Assembly: GCF_001661075.1 (NCBI RefSeq)
Contig: NZ_CP014870.1
Span: forward strand, 3,554,501 to 3,618,500
DNA: 64,000 bases
Source: Pseudomonas silesiensis
GTDB taxonomy: Bacteria > Pseudomonadota > Gammaproteobacteria > Pseudomonadales > Pseudomonadaceae
Direction of reading: 5' to 3'
Part shown: piece after piece, positions 9,131-19,454 of the stretch
How the letters are laid out: each line of letters opens with the position of its first letter
How positions within the stretch are numbered: position 1 is the stretch's first letter
The notes under the pieces: generated by a model
What the model saw: only the letters and a program-made list of their open reading frames with translations
What the model was told of the DNA's origin: nothing
Database searches by the model: none
Made by a program: the position numbers and the translations under genes

Positions 9131-9994
9131 ATGCCCGCCTTGATTGAAGCCTTCCTCGACCCCGCCTCGTCCACTTACAGCTACGTCATCTACGAAGCCG
9201 ACGGCGGTCAATGCGCGATCGTCGATCCGGTGCTCGATTACGACCCCGCCGCCGGACGCACCGGCACGACTCAGGCCGACAGGCTCATCGCCTTCGTCCG
9301 CCAGCATCAATTGCAGGTGCAATGGCTGCTGGAAACCCACGCCCACGCCGATCATCTGTCCGCCGCGCCCTACTTGCGCCGGCAACTGGGCGGCAGGATC
9401 GCGATAGGTGAGTCCATCGGCAAGGTTCAGGACGTGTTCAAGGCCCTGTTCAACCTGGAAGCGGAATTTGCCGTCGATGGTTCGCAGTTCGATCACCTGT
9501 TCGCGCCGGACGAGTCATTCATGATCGGCAACCTCAAGGCCACGGCCCTGCATGTGCCCGGCCACACCCCGGCGGACATGGCCTATCTGGTCGATGGCGA
9601 GCAGATTCTGGTGGGCGACACGCTGTTCATGCCGGACGTCGGTACCGCCCGTTGCGACTTCCCCGGTGGCAATGCCAGCCAGATGTTCACATCGATCCGC
9701 AAACTGCTGGCCTTCCCCGCCAGCGTCAGTCTTTACGTCTGCCACGATTACCCTACCGGGGGCCGCGAATCCCGGTGCATGACGACAGTGGGCGAGCAAC
9801 GAAAAAGCAATATCCACGTCCATGACGGCATCGACGAAGCCGCGTTCGTAGCCATGCGCAATCAGCGCGACGCGGGATTGGGCATGCCGACGCTGTTGCT
9901 GCCGGCGATCCAGGTGAATGTGCGGGCGGGGAACTTGCCGCCCGCCGAAGGCAATGGCATGACCTACCTGAAAATCCCCCTTAACAAATTTTAA
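9131..9994 (+). CDS. MBL-fold metallo-hydrolase, persulfide dioxygenase (ETHE1/Blh)-like
   Basis: A 287-residue metallo-beta-lactamase-fold protein. Metal ligands are visible in ETHAHADHLSA (H70, H72, D74, H75), VPGHTPADM (H144 region), LVGDTLF (Asp about 161) and LYVCHDYP (His about 205). The length and long C-terminal region (MPTLLLPAIQVNVRAGNLP) match the bacterial Blh-type persulfide dioxygenases rather than glyoxalase II. These oxidise glutathione persulfide to sulfite. It is divergent from the tauE-type exporter, a logical pair. No BigR/SqrR regulator lies between them. The exact substrate is inferred from family. Confidence 0.82.
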   Translation: MPALIEAFLDPASSTYSYVIYEADGGQCAIVDPVLDYDPAAGRTGTTQADRLIAFVRQHQLQVQWLLETHAHADHLSAAPYLRRQLGGRIAIGESIGKVQDVFKALFNLEAEFAVDGSQFDHLFAPDESFMIGNLKATALHVPGHTPADMAYLVDGEQILVGDTLFMPDVGTARCDFPGGNASQMFTSIRKLLAFPASVSLYVCHDYPTGGRESRCMTTVGEQRKSNIHVHDGIDEAAFVAMRNQRDAGLGMPTLLLPAIQVNVRAGNLPPAEGNGMTYLKIPLNKF

Positions 9995-10002
9995 ACGCAC
10001 AA

Positions 10003-10097
10003 CCTGTGGGAGCGAGCTTGCTCGCGAAGGGGCCGTACCAGTCGACATTGATGTTGCCTGACACACCGCCATCGCGAGCAAGCTCGCTCCCACAGGG
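10003..10097. repeat. REPIN between MBL hydrolase and bkdR
   Basis: Inverted REP cores beginning CCTGTGGGAGCGAGCTTGCT and ending in the complement CACAGGG. They lie between the convergent stop codons of the MBL hydrolase gene and bkdR. Confidence 0.9.
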
Positions 10098-10104
10098 TTT
10101 GCGT

Positions 10105-10593
10105 TTAGCTGCCGAGGGTCAGACCGTTGGCCGGCAACGGCAGCGCCGTCTTGTAGCGCACCTGCTTGAGCGCAAAGCTCGACCGGATGTTCGCCACCCC
10201 CGGGACCTTGGTCAGAAAATCCATCATGAAGCGCTCAAGTGACTGAATGGTCGGCACCAGCACCCGGATCAGGTAGTCCGGGTCGCCGGCCATCAGGTAG
10301 CACTCCATGACTTCCGGGCGATCCGAGATCGCCTCTTCGAAATGCTGCAAGGCCTCCTCCACCTGTTTCTCCAGGCTGACATGAATGAACACATTCACGT
10401 GCAGCCCCAACAGATCGGCATCCAGCAAGGTGACCTGTTCGCGAATCAGCCCCAGTTCTTCCATCGCCTTGACCCGGTTGAAACAGGGTGTCGGCGACAG
10501 GTTGACCGAGCGTGCGAGGTCGGCGTTTGTGATCCGCGCATTCTCCTGCAGGCTGTTCAAAATGCCGATATCGGTACGGTCCAGTTTGCGCAT
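10105..10593 (-). CDS. bkdR: BkdR, Lrp/AsnC-family activator of the bkd operon
   Basis: A 162-residue Lrp-type regulator. The N-terminal winged HTH (about 5-55: [39 protein letters not shown]) is followed by the RAM effector domain (about 65-150, with [12 protein letters not shown]). In P. putida BkdR activates the branched-chain keto-acid dehydrogenase operon in response to branched-chain amino acids. The gene is divergent from bkdA1 over a 186-bp gap, the arrangement known for this system. Confidence 0.93.
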   Translation of the reverse strand: MRKLDRTDIGILNSLQENARITNADLARSVNLSPTPCFNRVKAMEELGLIREQVTLLDADLLGLHVNVFIHVSLEKQVEEALQHFEEAISDRPEVMECYLMAGDPDYLIRVLVPTIQSLERFMMDFLTKVPGVANIRSSFALKQVRYKTALPLPANGLTLGS

Positions 10594-10704
10594 GAGACAA
10601 AAACACCTGTGATTTTATGTTTATGCAGATTTTTTATCCTCAAATGACTGCAAGTGCAACGAAAGACAGAGAAATATTCTCCTTGGCCCGGCCTATGATT
10701 GTTG

Positions 10705-10732
10705 TAGGACAAGAATTCTCCTACAGGAGAAT
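10705..10732 (+). promoter_or_regulatory. Palindromes in the bkdR-bkdA1 gap, candidate BkdR or operator site
   Basis: Two overlapping inverted repeats: GTAGGA-N9-TCCTAC (10705-10725) and the perfect ATTCTCCT-AC-AGGAGAAT (10715-10732). They sit about 50 bp before the bkdA1 ATG. BkdR is known to bind this gap in P. putida; assigning these repeats to it is inference. Confidence 0.4.
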
Positions 10733-10734
10733 GA

Positions 10735-12015
<1,281 letters not shown>

Positions 12016-12016
12016 C

Positions 12017-13075
12017 ATGAACGATCACAACAGCAATATTCAGTTGGATACCGCCATGACCACGACCACCATGACCATGATCCAGGCCCTGCGCTCGGCC
12101 ATGGATGTGATGCTTGAGCGTGATGACAACGTCGTCGTATTCGGCCAGGACGTGGGCTACTTCGGCGGCGTGTTCCGTTGCACCGAAGGCCTGCAGACCA
12201 AGTACGGCACCTCCCGGGTGTTCGACGCGCCGATCTCCGAAAGCGGCATCGTCGGCGTCGCCGTGGGCATGGGCGCCTACGGTTTGCGGCCGGTTGCAGA
12301 AATCCAGTTCGCCGACTACGTCTACCCGGCTTCGGACCAGATCATTTCCGAAGCCGCCCGCCTGCGTTATCGCTCGGCCGGCGAGTTCACCGCGCCGATG
12401 ACCCTGCGCATGCCTTGCGGCGGCGGCATCTATGGCGGCCAGACCCACAGCCAGAGCATCGAGGCGATGTTCACCCAGGTCTGCGGCCTGCGCACGGTCA
12501 TGCCGTCCAACCCTTACGACGCCAAGGGCCTGCTGATCGCCTCCATCGAAAACGATGACCCGGTGATCTTCCTCGAGCCGAAGCGCTTGTACAACGGTCC
12601 GTTCGACGGTCACCACGATCGTCCGGTGACCCCGTGGTCGAAACACCCCGCCGCACAAGTGCCGGACGGTTACTACACCGTGCCGCTGGACGTTGCCGCC
12701 ATCACCCGTCCGGGCAAGGCGGTGACCATCCTGACGTACGGCACCACCGTCTACGTGTCGCAAGTCGCCGCCGAAGAAACCGGCATCGACGCCGAAGTCA
12801 TCGACCTGCGCAGCCTGTGGCCGCTGGACCTGGACACCATCGTCAAGTCGGTGAAGAAAACCGGACGCTGCGTCATCGTTCACGAAGCGACCCGCACCTG
12901 CGGTTTCGGCGCCGAACTGGTGGCCCTGGTGCAGGAACACTGCTTCCACTACCTGGAAGCGCCAATCGAGCGCGTCACCGGCTGGGACACCCCCTACCCG
13001 CACGCGCAAGAGTGGGCGTATTTCCCAGGGCCGTCCCGAGTGGGCGCGGCGTTGAAACGGGTCATGGAGGTCTGA
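12017..13075 (+). CDS. bkdA2: 2-oxoisovalerate dehydrogenase E1 beta subunit
   Basis: Beta subunit (352 residues) of E1. It has the transketolase-like pyrimidine domain (about 20-200; DVGYFGGVFRCTEGLQ, FDAPISESGIVGVAVGMGAYG) and the C-terminal domain that contacts E2 (about 215-345; EATRTCGFGAELV). The start lies one base after the bkdA1 stop with GGGGA upstream, so translation is coupled. A second in-frame ATG 14 codons in would give a protein nearer to that of other species, but the N-terminal MNDHN form is usual in Pseudomonas. Confidence 0.95.
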   Translation: MNDHNSNIQLDTAMTTTTMTMIQALRSAMDVMLERDDNVVVFGQDVGYFGGVFRCTEGLQTKYGTSRVFDAPISESGIVGVAVGMGAYGLRPVAEIQFADYVYPASDQIISEAARLRYRSAGEFTAPMTLRMPCGGGIYGGQTHSQSIEAMFTQVCGLRTVMPSNPYDAKGLLIASIENDDPVIFLEPKRLYNGPFDGHHDRPVTPWSKHPAAQVPDGYYTVPLDVAAITRPGKAVTILTYGTTVYVSQVAAEETGIDAEVIDLRSLWPLDLDTIVKSVKKTGRCVIVHEATRTCGFGAELVALVQEHCFHYLEAPIERVTGWDTPYPHAQEWAYFPGPSRVGAALKRVMEV

Positions 13076-14350
13076 ATGGGCACGCACGTTATTAAAATGC
13101 CGGACATTGGTGAAGGCATTGCAGAAGTTGAATTGTCGGTATGGCACGTCAAGGTTGGCGACATGGTTGTCGAGGATCAGGTGCTGGCCGATGTCATGAC
13201 CGACAAGGCGATGGTCGACATCCCGTCCCCGGTGCATGGCAAGGTGATTGCGCTGGGTGGACAGCCGGGCGAAGTCATGGCCGTGGGCAGCATCCTGATC
13301 AGCATTGAAGTCGAAGGCGCGGGCAACGTTAAAGAATCGGCCCAGCCAACGGTTGCTGCCGTGAAAGAAGTGCCGGTCGTAGCGCCGAAAGTTGCCGCGG
13401 CGGTTGAGAGCAAACCGGTTGCGGCACCACGTCCAGCCGCCGTTTGCCAGGGCCCGATGGTGGCTCGCGAAGCCGATGAGCGCCCGCTGGCTTCCCCGGC
13501 CGTGCGCAAACATGCGCTGGACCTGGGCATTCAGTTGCGCCTGGTGCGTGGCACCGGCCCTGCCGGTCGCGTGTTGCACGAAGACCTCGAGACCTATCTG
13601 GCCCAAGGTCAGCAACCACAGTCGTCCGCGGCTGCCGCTTACGCCCAGCGTAACGATGAAGAACAGATCCCGGTGATCGGCATGCGCCGCAAGATCGCCC
13701 AGCGCATGCAGGATGCCACCCAGCGCGCTGCCCACTTCAGTTATGTCGAGGAAATCGACGTCACCGCCGTGGAAGAGTTGCGCGCGCATTTGAACGAAAA
13801 ACACGGTGCGACCCGTGGCAAGCTGACCTTGCTGCCGTTCCTGGTCCGCGCCCTGGTCGTCGCCCTGCGCGATTTCCCGCAGATCAACGCCCGTTACGAC
13901 GACGAAGCCCAGGTCATCACCCGCCTCGGCGCGGTGCACGTGGGCATCGCCACCCAGGCCGACATCGGCTTGATGGTACCGGTGGTGCGTCACGCCGAAG
14001 CCCGCAGCCTGTGGGACAGCGCCACGGAAATCTCGCGCCTGGCCACCGCTGCGCGCACCGGCAAGGCCAGCCGCGATGAACTGTCCGGGTCGAGCATCAC
14101 CCTGACCAGCCTCGGCGCGTTGGGCGGCATCGTCAGCACCCCGGTGCTGAACCTGCCGGAAGTGGCGATCGTCGGCGTGAACAAAATCGTCGAACGCCCG
14201 ATGGTGGTCAAAGGCCAGATCGTTATTCGCAAGATGATGAACCTTTCCAGCTCCTTCGATCACCGCGTGGTCGACGGCATGGACGCGGCGCAATTCATCC
14301 AGGCGGTTCGTGGCTTGCTCGAACAACCCGCCACCTTGTTCGTGGAGTAA
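13076..14350 (+). CDS. bkdB: Branched-chain keto-acid dehydrogenase E2 (lipoamide acyltransferase)
   Basis: A 424-residue E2 core. A single lipoyl domain covers residues 1-80 with lipoylated K44 in MTDKAMVD, then an Ala/Pro/Val-rich linker (about 85-130), a peripheral-subunit-binding domain (about 139-177; LASPAVRKHALDLGI, GPAGRVLHEDL) and the catalytic acyltransferase domain (195-424) ending with the active-site motif DHRVVDGMDAA. It follows bkdA2 with no gap. It transfers the branched acyl group to CoA in the cytosolic complex. Confidence 0.95.
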   Translation: MGTHVIKMPDIGEGIAEVELSVWHVKVGDMVVEDQVLADVMTDKAMVDIPSPVHGKVIALGGQPGEVMAVGSILISIEVEGAGNVKESAQPTVAAVKEVPVVAPKVAAAVESKPVAAPRPAAVCQGPMVAREADERPLASPAVRKHALDLGIQLRLVRGTGPAGRVLHEDLETYLAQGQQPQSSAAAAYAQRNDEEQIPVIGMRRKIAQRMQDATQRAAHFSYVEEIDVTAVEELRAHLNEKHGATRGKLTLLPFLVRALVVALRDFPQINARYDDEAQVITRLGAVHVGIATQADIGLMVPVVRHAEARSLWDSATEISRLATAARTGKASRDELSGSSITLTSLGALGGIVSTPVLNLPEVAIVGVNKIVERPMVVKGQIVIRKMMNLSSSFDHRVVDGMDAAQFIQAVRGLLEQPATLFVE

Positions 14351-14353
14351 GAC

Positions 14354-15736
14354 ATGCAGAATTTGAACACCACGCTGCTGATCATCGGCGGCGGCCCTGG
14401 CGGTTATGTGACGGCGATCCGTGCCGGACAGCTGGGCATCCCGACCATTCTGGTGGAAGGCGAATCGTTGGGCGGTACTTGCCTGAACATTGGCTGTATT
14501 CCGTCGAAAGCGTTGATCCACGTGGCCGAACAGTTCCACCAGACGCAGCACCACAGCCAGCACTCGGCGCTGGGCATCAGCGTTTCGGCGCCGACCCTGG
14601 ACATCGGCAAGAGCGTCGAATGGAAGGACGGCATCGTCGATCGCCTGACCACTGGCGTCTCGGCGCTGCTGAAGAAGCACAAGATTCAGGTGATCCTGGG
14701 CTGGGCCAAGGTCATCGACGGCAAGACCGTTGAAGTCGGCGACACGCGGATCCAGTGCGAGCACCTGGTGCTGGCCACCGGTTCGAAAAGCGTGAACCTG
14801 CCGATGCTGCCGATTGGCGGACCGATCATCTCCTCTACCGAAGCCCTGGCGCCGACTTCCGTGCCAAAACGTCTGGTGGTGGTGGGTGGCGGTTACATCG
14901 GTCTGGAGCTGGGGATTGCCTATCGCAAGCTCGGTGCCGACGTCAGCGTGGTCGAGGCGCAAGAGCGGATCCTGCCAGCCTACGACGCCGAACTGACCCA
15001 GCCCGTGCATGACGAGCTGAAAAAACTTGGCATCAGGCTTTACTTGAAACACAGCGTGCAAGGCTTTGATTCACAAAGTAATACGCTGCAGGTTAGTGAC
15101 CCGAATGGTGACACACTGAATCTGGAAACCGATCAGGTACTGGTCGCCGTCGGACGTAAACCCAACACCCAGGGCTGGAACCTCGAAGCGCTGAACCTGG
15201 ATATGAACGGCTCGTCGATCAAAATCGACAACCGCTGCCAGACCAGCATGCGCAACGTGTACGCCATCGGCGACCTGAGCGGCGAACCGATGCTCGCGCA
15301 CCGGGCCATGGCCCAGGGCGAGATGGTTGCCGAATTGATCAGCGGTAAATCCCGCGAATTCAACCCGACCGCCATCGCTGCCGTGTGCTTTACCGACCCG
15401 GAACTGGTGGTGGTCGGTAAGACCCCGGACGAAGCCAAGGCTGCGGGGCTGGACTGCATTGTGTCGAGCTTTCCGTTTGCGGCCAATGGCCGGGCGATGA
15501 CCCTGGAATCGAAAAGCGGCTTCGTGCGGGTCGTGGCGCGGCGTGACAATCATGTGATTGTCGGTTGGCAGGCGGTGGGTGTGGGCGTGTCGGAGTTGTC
15601 GACTGCATTTGGCCAGAGCCTGGAAATGGGTGCGCGGCTGGAAGACATCGCCGGGACGATCCATGCGCATCCGACCTTGGGCGAAGCGGTGCAGGAAGCG
15701 GCGTTGCGGGCCCTCGGCCACGCACTGCACCTATAA
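14354..15736 (+). CDS. lpdV: Dihydrolipoyl dehydrogenase of the bkd complex (LPD-Val)
   Basis: E3 component, 460 residues, which reoxidises dihydrolipoamide with FAD and NAD+. FAD motif [10 protein letters not shown] (10-19), redox disulfide C43/C48 in [16 protein letters not shown] motif [13 protein letters not shown] (about 178-190), second FAD motif VYAIGDL (about 302) and the C-terminal catalytic [14 protein letters not shown] (His/Glu pair). Last gene of the operon, three bases after bkdB. A REPIN follows immediately. The operon context identifies it as the valine-specific isozyme. Confidence 0.95.
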   Translation: MQNLNTTLLIIGGGPGGYVTAIRAGQLGIPTILVEGESLGGTCLNIGCIPSKALIHVAEQFHQTQHHSQHSALGISVSAPTLDIGKSVEWKDGIVDRLTTGVSALLKKHKIQVILGWAKVIDGKTVEVGDTRIQCEHLVLATGSKSVNLPMLPIGGPIISSTEALAPTSVPKRLVVVGGGYIGLELGIAYRKLGADVSVVEAQERILPAYDAELTQPVHDELKKLGIRLYLKHSVQGFDSQSNTLQVSDPNGDTLNLETDQVLVAVGRKPNTQGWNLEALNLDMNGSSIKIDNRCQTSMRNVYAIGDLSGEPMLAHRAMAQGEMVAELISGKSREFNPTAIAAVCFTDPELVVVGKTPDEAKAAGLDCIVSSFPFAANGRAMTLESKSGFVRVVARRDNHVIVGWQAVGVGVSELSTAFGQSLEMGARLEDIAGTIHAHPTLGEAVQEAALRALGHALHL

Positions 15737-15742
15737 ACCGGA

Positions 15743-15835
15743 CCTGTAGGAGCGAGGCTTGCCCGCGAACAAGACACCACGGTGTATCTGAACCACAGCG
15801 TTATCGTTGTTCGCGGGCAAGCCTCGCTCCTACAA
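15743..15835. repeat. REPIN after lpdV
   Basis: Inverted REP variant (CCTGTAGGAGCGAGGCTTGC and complement) eight bases past the lpdV stop, in the position expected for the end of the bkd transcript. Confidence 0.9.
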
Positions 15836-15950
15836 AGGATCGCATTCCGGGCTGCGAAAAGGGCCCGGAATGAAGTATTGTTGTCCCCATCCAGAAAAAA
15901 CGTCAGAAGCCTTGAACCGTTTCGGCGGTTGTTAAGCGATAGAGGGTGTC

Positions 15951-16970
15951 ATGGGTAACGAAAGCATCAATTGGGACAAGTTGGGTTTTGACTACATCAA
16001 GACAGACAAGCGCTATTTGTCGCACTGGCGTAATGGCGAGTGGGACGCAGGCACCCTGACCGAAGACAATGTGCTGCACATCAGCGAAGGCTCCACTGCC
16101 CTTCACTATGGCCAGCAATGCTTCGAAGGCCTGAAGGCCTATCGGTGCAAGGACGGCTCGATCAACCTGTTCCGCCCGGACCAGAACGCCGCCCGCATGC
16201 AGCGCAGCTGCGCTCGCCTGCTGATGCCGCAGGTGTCCACCGAGCAGTTCATCGAAGCCTGCAAGGACGTGGTCCGCGCCAACGAGCGTTTCATCCCGCC
16301 TTACGGCACCGGCGGCGCGCTGTACCTGCGTCCGTTCGTGATCGGCGTGGGTGACAACATCGGCGTGCGTACCGCCCCCGAGTTCATCTTCTCGATCTTC
16401 TGCATCCCGGTCGGCGCCTACTTCAAGGGTGGCCTGACCCCGCACAATTTCCTGATCTCAAGCTACGACCGCGCAGCCCCACAAGGCACCGGTGCGGCCA
16501 AGGTCGGTGGCAACTACGCCGCCAGCCTGATGCCGAACTCCCTGGCCAAGAAGGCGCACTTTGCCGACTGCATCTACCTGGACCCGATGACCCACACCAA
16601 AATCGAGGAAGTCGGTTCGGCCAACTTCTTCGGGATCACCCACGACAACAAGTTCGTCACCCCGAACTCGCCGTCGGTGCTGCCGGGCATCACCCGCCTG
16701 TCGTTGATCGAACTGGCCAAGTCCCGTCTGGGCCTGGAAGTGATCGAAGGCGACGTGTTCATCGACAAACTGTCCGATTTCAAGGAAGCCGGCGCCTGTG
16801 GGACTGCCGCGGTGATCACGCCGATCGGCGGCATCAGCTACAACGACAAGTTGCACGTGTTCCACAGCGAAACCGACGTCGGCCCGATCACCCAGAAGCT
16901 CTACAAAGAGCTGACGGGCGTGCAGACCGGTGACGTCGAGGCGCCAGCAGGCTGGATCGTCAAGGTTTGA
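15951..16970 (+). CDS. ilvE: Branched-chain amino acid aminotransferase
   Basis: A 339-residue fold-type IV PLP aminotransferase interconverting Leu/Ile/Val and their keto acids. Likely Schiff-base lysine K184 in GAAKVGGNYAASL; phosphate-binding EVGSANFFGI and GACGTAAVITPIGGI are conserved. The length and motif set match the longer BCAT type used by pseudomonads. It lies just downstream of the bkd operon but has its own 214-bp leader and a strong terminator, so it is a separate unit working in the same pathway. Confidence 0.93.
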   Translation: MGNESINWDKLGFDYIKTDKRYLSHWRNGEWDAGTLTEDNVLHISEGSTALHYGQQCFEGLKAYRCKDGSINLFRPDQNAARMQRSCARLLMPQVSTEQFIEACKDVVRANERFIPPYGTGGALYLRPFVIGVGDNIGVRTAPEFIFSIFCIPVGAYFKGGLTPHNFLISSYDRAAPQGTGAAKVGGNYAASLMPNSLAKKAHFADCIYLDPMTHTKIEEVGSANFFGITHDNKFVTPNSPSVLPGITRLSLIELAKSRLGLEVIEGDVFIDKLSDFKEAGACGTAAVITPIGGISYNDKLHVFHSETDVGPITQKLYKELTGVQTGDVEAPAGWIVKV

Positions 16971-16994
16971 TCTGACGACACAGTTCCTTTGCGC

Positions 16995-17034
16995 AAAAAA
17001 AGCCCGGCCATCGGTTTGATGGCCGGGCTTTTTT
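16995..17034 (+). terminator. Intrinsic terminator of ilvE
   Basis: Stem GCCCGGCCATC / GATGGCCGGGC with loop GGTTT, preceded by a run of A and followed by TTTTTT. It sits 24 bp after the ilvE stop and could work in both directions. Confidence 0.93.
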
Positions 17035-17069
17035 ATGGTTGCCCAATTACAGGGCGACTGGGCGGGCGC

Positions 17070-17148
17070 CATCGCGAGCAAGCTCGCTCCCACATTTGAT
17101 GTGTGAACGCCGCAGATCCGTGTGGGAGCGAGCTTGCTCGCGATGGCG
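17070..17148. repeat. REPIN between ilvE and rstB-like gene
   Basis: Two REP cores in inverted order (CATCGCGAGCAAGCTCGCTC ... GAGCGAGCTTGCTCGCGATG) with a short 30-bp spacer. Confidence 0.88.
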
Positions 17149-17178
17149 ATTTGATGAACGACACATCAGGCGAGAGAA

Positions 17179-18480
17179 TCAGGCAGGCGTCGGCAACCAC
17201 AATCTGAACCGGGCCCCGCCCAGCGGCGACGCCTCGACGGTCAGCGTTCCGCCCTGGGCCTCCAGTGCCCGGCGACTGATCGCCAATCCCAGGCCAAAAC
17301 CGCCCGTGGCGCGATCCCGGCTGCGGTCCAGGCGATAGAACGGCTCGAAAATCCGCTCACGTTCATCGTCGGGAATACCGATGCCATCGTCGTCGACCCA
17401 GATCTCACATCCCTTGGGGCCAACCTGTACACCGATCTGAATCCGTTTTTCGCAGTAGCGCATGGCATTGCGCAGCAGGTTCTGCAAGGCGCGGGCGGTC
17501 AGGCGCGGGTCGAGGCTGAAGCGTTCGAGCTGGCCGTGGAGCAATACATCGATGACGATGTTCGGCGATTCCAGCTCTTCGTCGACGCTGCCAAGGATGC
17601 TGTCGATGAATTCATCCAGCGAGACGTCAACCCGCTCTGGCAGCCGCGCCGGGTTTTGCAGGCGGCTGTAGGACAGCAACTCCAGCACCAGCTCATCGAG
17701 TTCACGGATGTGATCCACCAGGCCTTGCAGGCGCTCGCGGCTGGCGGCCGGCAGGTCATCAGACAGCGCCAGGGCCAGGCCGAAATCCAGGCGCGTCAGG
17801 GGCGTGCGCAGTTCGTGGGAGACGGCATTGAGCAAGTCCCGCTGCTGGTTGAGCAGGTTCTCGATGTCGCCGGCCATGGTGTCGAACACATTGGCCAGGC
17901 TGCCGATGTTGGAGCTGGCGGAGATCTGCGTGCGCTCGCTCAACTGCCCCTTGCCGAAGCGTTCCGCCGTGCCCTTGAGGCGTTCCAGGTCGCGCCAGTG
18001 CGGGCGCAGCCACAGCAACAGACAGGCAAGCATGGTCGCGCCGATCAGCACGTTGATGCTCCAGTACAGCAAACTGACGTCCGTCGGGTCCGGCGGCACC
18101 ACCATTTTCACCACCGTGCGCTCGTTCAGCGGCGACACCGCCAGGGTGCGCCAGCCCCAGTCGCCAATACGGACGATGTTCTCGCCGCGCTGTAGACGTT
18201 GCCGTTCATCGGGGGTGAAGTCGGCGTCGTCGTTGCCACTCAACACGATGTGCAGCGGCTGGAATTCCTTGTCCATCTCCGCCGCCAGGGCCGGCCATTG
18301 CGCCGGGGGCACGGAATGGAACTGTTTGACGATGAGGGTCTGCAGGCCTCGGGAATAGTCGAGGTTGTAGGTGAGAAAACGCTCGTGAAAGACTTTGATC
18401 ACCAGGTCCGGCACCAGGTAGATCGCCGCGCTGAACGAGACGATGGTCACCAGGTACAGGCGAAAGAGGATTCTGAACAT
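17179..18480 (-). CDS. RstB-like sensor histidine kinase
   Basis: A 433-residue membrane kinase, the same size as E. coli RstB and sharing its pattern. TM1 about 8-28, periplasmic domain 29-135, TM2 about 138-158, the motif LRPHWRDLERLK, HAMP (about 160-212), HisKA with H222 in AVSHELRTPLTRLDF, and HATPase with N box NLLRNAMRYCEK, DDDGIGIPDDERERIFEPFYR and GGFGLGLAI. The start MFRILFRLYL lies 4 bp beyond the regulator stop. The stimulus is unknown. The divergent RND genes suggest, but do not prove, an efflux role. Confidence 0.88.
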   Translation of the reverse strand: MFRILFRLYLVTIVSFSAAIYLVPDLVIKVFHERFLTYNLDYSRGLQTLIVKQFHSVPPAQWPALAAEMDKEFQPLHIVLSGNDDADFTPDERQRLQRGENIVRIGDWGWRTLAVSPLNERTVVKMVVPPDPTDVSLLYWSINVLIGATMLACLLLWLRPHWRDLERLKGTAERFGKGQLSERTQISASSNIGSLANVFDTMAGDIENLLNQQRDLLNAVSHELRTPLTRLDFGLALALSDDLPAASRERLQGLVDHIRELDELVLELLSYSRLQNPARLPERVDVSLDEFIDSILGSVDEELESPNIVIDVLLHGQLERFSLDPRLTARALQNLLRNAMRYCEKRIQIGVQVGPKGCEIWVDDDGIGIPDDERERIFEPFYRLDRSRDRATGGFGLGLAISRRALEAQGGTLTVEASPLGGARFRLWLPTPA

Positions 18481-18484
18481 CGGC

Positions 18485-19186
18485 TCAGCATTCCCACTCG
18501 GAACGGCTGAACAGGTAGCCCTTGCCCCAGACCGTCTTGATCTTGCGCGCCTCGCCGGCGCAATCGCCGAACTTGCGCCGCAACTTGGAAATGGCCACGT
18601 CCACCGAGCGGTCGGTGCCGTTGAACTCGATGCCGCGCAGGCGTTGCAGGATCTGGTCGCGGCTGAGCACTTCGCCGGCATGCCGGGCCAGCACCACCAG
18701 CAGGTTGTATTCGCCGCTGGACAGTTCGACCGGTTGCTCGCGCCAGGTCACGGTGCGTTCGGACAGGTCGATGCACAGATTGCCCATGAGGATTCGGTCG
18801 TTGACGGCCTGGGGTTCGCCGAGGCTGCTGCGCCGCAGCAACGTCCGCACCCGGGCCAGCAGCACCCGTGGCTCGCAAGGTTTGGTGACGTAGTCGTCGG
18901 CGCCCATCTCCAGGCCCAGCACCTGGTCGTGGCTGTCGTCGCGGGCGGTGAGCATCAGGATCGGCAGCATGGCCGAATCGGCGCGCAGCAATCGACAGAC
19001 TTGCAGGCCGTCCAGCCCGGGCAGCATCAGGTCGAGGATCACCAGGTCCGGCGGATCGACCCGGGCCCGTTCGCGCACATGGTCGCCGCGGCCGATCACG
19101 CTGACGCAGTAGCCGTTGCGTTCCAGGTAGCTGGCGATCAGTTCGGCGAGGGCGGTGTCGTCTTCGACCAGGAGGATGTTGGGCAT
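18485..19186 (-). CDS. RstA-like OmpR-family response regulator
   Basis: A 233-residue regulator with receiver (1-120; D9/D10, phospho-acceptor D52 in LVILDLMLPG, K102 region VTKPCEP) and C-terminal winged helix (about 135-230; SSGEYNLLVVLARHAGEVLSR, VDVAISKLRRKFGD). The start at MPNILLVEDD, preceded by GGAAA, is the conserved one. Co-directional with and just ahead of the kinase gene. The divergent promoter region towards the RND genes also contains a REPIN. Confidence 0.88.
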   Translation of the reverse strand: MPNILLVEDDTALAELIASYLERNGYCVSVIGRGDHVRERARVDPPDLVILDLMLPGLDGLQVCRLLRADSAMLPILMLTARDDSHDQVLGLEMGADDYVTKPCEPRVLLARVRTLLRRSSLGEPQAVNDRILMGNLCIDLSERTVTWREQPVELSSGEYNLLVVLARHAGEVLSRDQILQRLRGIEFNGTDRSVDVAISKLRRKFGDCAGEARKIKTVWGKGYLFSRSEWEC

Positions 19187-19225
19187 GGGGTGTTTCCAGA
19201 AAGTGCTGTGGTTACTGTTCCGGCC

Positions 19226-19310
19226 TCTTCGCGGGCAAGCCTCGCTCCTACAGGTTTGGCGATATTGCAGACTGGCGCATGGCCTGTAGGAGCGAGGCTT
19301 GCCCGCGAAC
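19226..19310. repeat. REPIN in the rstA-like / RND divergent gap
   Basis: Inverted REP variants (CGCGGGCAAGCCTCGCTCCT ... AGGAGCGAGGCTTGCCCGCG). This is unusual in that it lies between two divergent starts, in a promoter region rather than after stop codons. Confidence 0.87.
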
Positions 19311-19454
19311 GAGCGCGAAGCGGTCGCCAAGGATATACGCCCTCACCCACACCTGAGTAAAACCCTTACACAATTTCACACAGCACCTACAAAGCTTAAC
19401 CGATACCTTCCCCGCCTCCCCGTAGGATGGCGGGGTCATTATTGGGGTATTTAC

